Shown piece by piece: positions 53,208-55,351 of a DNA stretch of 55,351 nt. A model generated the notes under the pieces. It was not told the origin of the DNA. It saw only the letters and a list, made by a program, of their open reading frames with translations, and searched no databases. Each line of letters starts with the position of its first letter. The stretch's first letter is position 1. Origin of the DNA: an uncultured Ruminiclostridium sp. (lineage in GTDB: Bacteria > Bacillota > Clostridia > Oscillospirales > Ruminococcaceae); NCBI GenBank assembly GCA_905235805.1, contig CAJOMV010000023.1, positions 1 through 55,351 on the forward strand, written 5' to 3'. Position numbers and translations under genes: made by a program.

Positions 53208-54332
53208 ATGATATACTTTGACAATGCCGCGACCACATACCCCAAGCCGCCCGCCGTACTCGCGGCAATGTCGCGGGCGCTGGTGAGGTACGGGGCGAAC
53301 CCGGGACGGGCGGGACATTCCATGTCCATGGAGACCGCTGCCGCGGTGTACGACGCCCGGGAGAAGTGCGCGGAGTTCTTCAGGGCGACTCCCGAGAATA
53401 CCGTGTTCATGCCGAACTGCACCTTCGCGCTCAACACCGCGATAAAGGGGATAATGACCGAGAATTCCCACGCCGTCATCAGCGATATCGAGCACAACGC
53501 TGTACTGCGTCCGCTGTACGCCATATCGAAGTGCTGGGGCGTGTCGTACACCTCCGCGGTGACGGGCTCGGACGATGAGACCGCAGAAGCGTTCCGCGCC
53601 GCGATAAACCGCCGCACGAAGGCGGTGATATGTACGCTCGCGGGGAACGTTACCGGGCGGATAATGCCGGTGAAGCGGATAGCGGAGCTTTGCCGGGAGA
53701 AAGGGATATGCTTCATCGTGGACGCGGCGCAGGGGGCGGGCGTACTTCCGGTGAAGCTGTCGGACGGCATAAACGTCATCTGCGCCGCGGGACACAAGGG
53801 ACTGTACGGACCCATGGGAACGGGGCTGCTGGTGACCGACGGGAAATACCGCCTCTCCACGCTCGTCGAAGGCGGCACGGGAAGCTTATCCAAGGAGCTC
53901 TCCCAGCCGGAGTTCCTCCCCGACCGCTTCGAGAGCGGCACCATAAACACCGCCGGTGCCATATCACTCGGGGCGGGCGTGGATTTCGTGAACTCGAAGG
54001 GCATCGACAATATCCGTGCCCATGAGAGCGCATTGTGCAGGCTTTTCTTTGAGGAAGCCGGTAAACTGCCGCACATCAGGCTGTACAGTGACGCGTTCGA
54101 TGAGCGCTTTGCCCCCGTTATCCCGTTCAACGTCGGCAGCATTCCCGCCGAGCGTGCCGCCGCGATGCTTTCCGACGCGGGGTTTGCGCTGCGCGGCGGC
54201 TTCCACTGCGCCTATCCCGCTCACCGCAAGATAGGCACTGCCGAGCAGGGGGCTGTGCGTTTCGCTCCGTCCGTATTCAACACACCTGCCGAGGTAAGGG
54301 CTCTGGTGCGGGCTCTGCGTACAATAAAATAA
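53208..54332 (+). CDS. cysteine desulfurase-like class V aminotransferase
   Basis: A 374-residue PLP enzyme. It begins IYFDNAATTYPKPP, typical of the SufS/Csd-like branch. The PLP lysine is K197 in AGHKGLYGP, VDAAQGAGVLP is the cofactor Asp segment, and the active-site cysteine is C334 in RGGFHCA. It removes sulfur from cysteine (or selenium from selenocysteine) as an enzyme-bound persulfide. The preceding DUF3343 gene may supply the acceptor. No nifU/iscU scaffold is adjacent, so a role in iron-sulfur assembly is not shown. Confidence 0.92.
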   Translation: MIYFDNAATTYPKPPAVLAAMSRALVRYGANPGRAGHSMSMETAAAVYDAREKCAEFFRATPENTVFMPNCTFALNTAIKGIMTENSHAVISDIEHNAVLRPLYAISKCWGVSYTSAVTGSDDETAEAFRAAINRRTKAVICTLAGNVTGRIMPVKRIAELCREKGICFIVDAAQGAGVLPVKLSDGINVICAAGHKGLYGPMGTGLLVTDGKYRLSTLVEGGTGSLSKELSQPEFLPDRFESGTINTAGAISLGAGVDFVNSKGIDNIRAHESALCRLFFEEAGKLPHIRLYSDAFDERFAPVIPFNVGSIPAERAAAMLSDAGFALRGGFHCAYPAHRKIGTAEQGAVRFAPSVFNTPAEVRALVRALRTIK

Positions 54333-54340
54333 TGACAGGG

Positions 54341-54372
54341 AAAGCGCATATTGATCTGTGCGCTTTTTCTTT
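54341..54372 (+). terminator. terminator after the cysteine desulfurase
   Basis: Arms AAAGCGCA (54341-54348) and TGCGCTTT (54359-54366) are followed by TTCTTTG, with T5 spanning the stem end. Confidence 0.8.
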
Positions 54373-54424
54373 GTTGAAATTCACTAATTCTGTTAGTAAA
54401 AAATGATGATTTTTTTATAAACTC

Positions 54425-54452
54425 TTGAAATTTTCTGAAAATGTGGTACAAT
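54425..54452 (+). promoter_or_regulatory. promoter of glgA
   Basis: TTGAAA (54425-54430), a 16-base spacer and TACAAT (54447-54452). Two small leader hairpins follow: GCAAA/TTTGC near 54461-54476 and GGGC/GCCC near 54482-54494. The second stands just before AGGAGG. Confidence 0.65.
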
Positions 54453-54515
54453 ATAATATAGCAAATTGTAGTTTGCCATACGGGCTTCTCGCCCTTAAGA
54501 CAGGAGGAGTTTAAC

Positions 54516-55351
54516 ATGAAGATATTATATGCCGCAAGCGAGGCGCAGCCGTTTGCTGCTTCGGGCGGACTTGCCGACGTTGCGGGATCGCTCCCCAAGG
54601 CACTTGTAGAGGCGGGTCACGAGTGTATGGTGGTAATGCCGTACTACTTCAATACCATAAAGCCCGAGGTGCGTGAGAGCCTGGAATATGTGATGAATTT
54701 CTATGTTCCGGTAGGCTGGCGTTCGCAGTACTGCGGCGTTTTCACCACCACACTCAACGGAGTGAAATATTACTTCCTCGACAATGAGTACTACTTCAAG
54801 CGTGATTTCGGTCTGTACGGATATTACGACGACGCGGAAAGATACGCGTTCTTCTCGAGAGCCATTCTCGAAATGCTCGAGCACCTCGAGATAAAGCCCG
54901 ACATAATCAATTCAAACGACTGGCAGACAGCTCTTGTACCTATCTACTACAATATCTACTACAAGTATCACCACAATATGTGGGGCATACGCAACGTGTT
55001 CACTATACACAACATCGGATATCAGGGTCAGTACGGGCTTGAGCTTACCGAGGAGATATTCTCTATCCCGAGACATTTAAGCTCCATTATCGAGTACGAC
55101 GGCGACGCGAACCTCATGAAGGGCGCTATCGAAATGGCGGATAAGGTAACTACCGTCTCCCCGACCTACGCGAAGGAAATACTCAATCCGTGGTTCTCGC
55201 ATGGTCTCGACCGCTGTCTCAACACCAAGCAGTACAAGACCTGCGGCTTCCTGAACGGTATCGACACCGATATGTACAACAGCAAGACCGACAAGGATAT
55301 CCCCGCTAATTTCAGCGTGGGTAAAATGGCGGGCAAGAAGACCTGCAAGGA
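54516..55351 (+). CDS. glgA: glycogen synthase (partial, cut by window end)
   Basis: The first 278 residues of a GT5 ADP-glucose-dependent glycogen synthase. The frame is open to the window edge, so the C-terminal half is missing. The N-terminus MKILYAASEAQPFAASGGLA is the start of the family, followed by DIINSNDWQTALVP, VFTIHNIGYQGQYG and VTTVSPTYAKEI, and then FLNGIDTDMYN. AGGAGG lies before the ATG. At the KxGGL site, where the ADP-glucose-binding Lys15 of Escherichia coli GlgA sits, this protein has Ala15 (ASGGL). Related Clostridia sequences may share this; activity is uncertain. Confidence 0.92.
   Translation, partial: MKILYAASEAQPFAASGGLADVAGSLPKALVEAGHECMVVMPYYFNTIKPEVRESLEYVMNFYVPVGWRSQYCGVFTTTLNGVKYYFLDNEYYFKRDFGLYGYYDDAERYAFFSRAILEMLEHLEIKPDIINSNDWQTALVPIYYNIYYKYHHNMWGIRNVFTIHNIGYQGQYGLELTEEIFSIPRHLSSIIEYDGDANLMKGAIEMADKVTTVSPTYAKEILNPWFSHGLDRCLNTKQYKTCGFLNGIDTDMYNSKTDKDIPANFSVGKMAGKKTCK

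Overview
The window reads as chromosomal DNA from a Gram-positive anaerobe of the Clostridia, most likely a Ruminococcus-like gut or rumen cellulose degrader. The reasons are the Firmicutes-type gene clusters (rsfS-yqeK-nadD, infC-rpmI-rplT, tilS-hpt-ftsH, topA-trmFO), a pyruvate:ferredoxin oxidoreductase, a GH9 cellulase with CBM3 modules, a cohesin-like wall protein, and strong consensus sigma-A promoters that almost all carry 17-base spacers. The species is inferred from gene content only. Most genes are GC-rich; 28.8-32.8 kb is visibly AT-rich and looks acquired and decaying.

Layout. 1-14.6 kb (minus strand): rpsU with its own promoter, then a tightly packed operon read from 14.6 kb down to 0.4 kb: RNA methyltransferase, topA, trmFO, plsX, rnc, radical SAM protein, smc, ftsY, rdgB, small membrane protein, yhbY, nadD, yqeK, rsfS. 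Many of these genes overlap by 1-20 bases. 14.6-15.6 kb: a divergent unknown membrane protein. 15.7-18 kb (minus): the infC-rpmI-rplT operon behind an attenuator leader, an unknown small protein, and secG. 18.2-24.9 kb (plus): a lipoprotein GH9 cellulase abutting metF by two bases, then a stand-alone MetH reactivation domain and a metH that lacks that domain. 24.9-28.4 kb (minus): nifJ. 28.7 kb: tRNA-Pro(UGG), followed by four tandem degenerate two-hairpin units, the most unusual structure in the window. 29.2-32.8 kb: an AraC-type regulator and the remains of a GDP-fucose/GDP-mannose locus (truncated fucokinase joined to the tail of GDP-fucose synthase, and manC with an in-frame stop).

32.8-34.5 kb (minus): DNA-deoxyinosine glycosylase and a tocopherol-cyclase-like protein. 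34.7-36.7 kb (plus): an orphan protein with a FliD-like tail, then rplJ-rplL behind an L10 leader. 36.8-40.8 kb: two divergent secreted proteins (cohesin-like with an NPNTG wall-sorting end; glucan-binding-type repeats plus an Ig-like domain) and a nitroreductase. 40.8-50.5 kb (minus): ftsH and hpt, then tilS, dnaB, rplI, gdpP and rnj. 50.5-52.8 kb: a sugar nucleotidyltransferase fused to a degenerate phosphomannomutase. 52.9-54.3 kb (plus): a DUF3343 protein and a cysteine desulfurase. 54.5 kb to the end: glgA, cut by the window edge.

The minus-strand clusters are core information processing (ribosome assembly, rRNA/tRNA modification, RNA decay, chromosome segregation, SRP targeting). The plus-strand and accessory parts deal with plant polysaccharide, the cell surface, one-carbon/methionine metabolism and glycogen. 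Promoters, terminators and start sites were read by eye; no database search was run.
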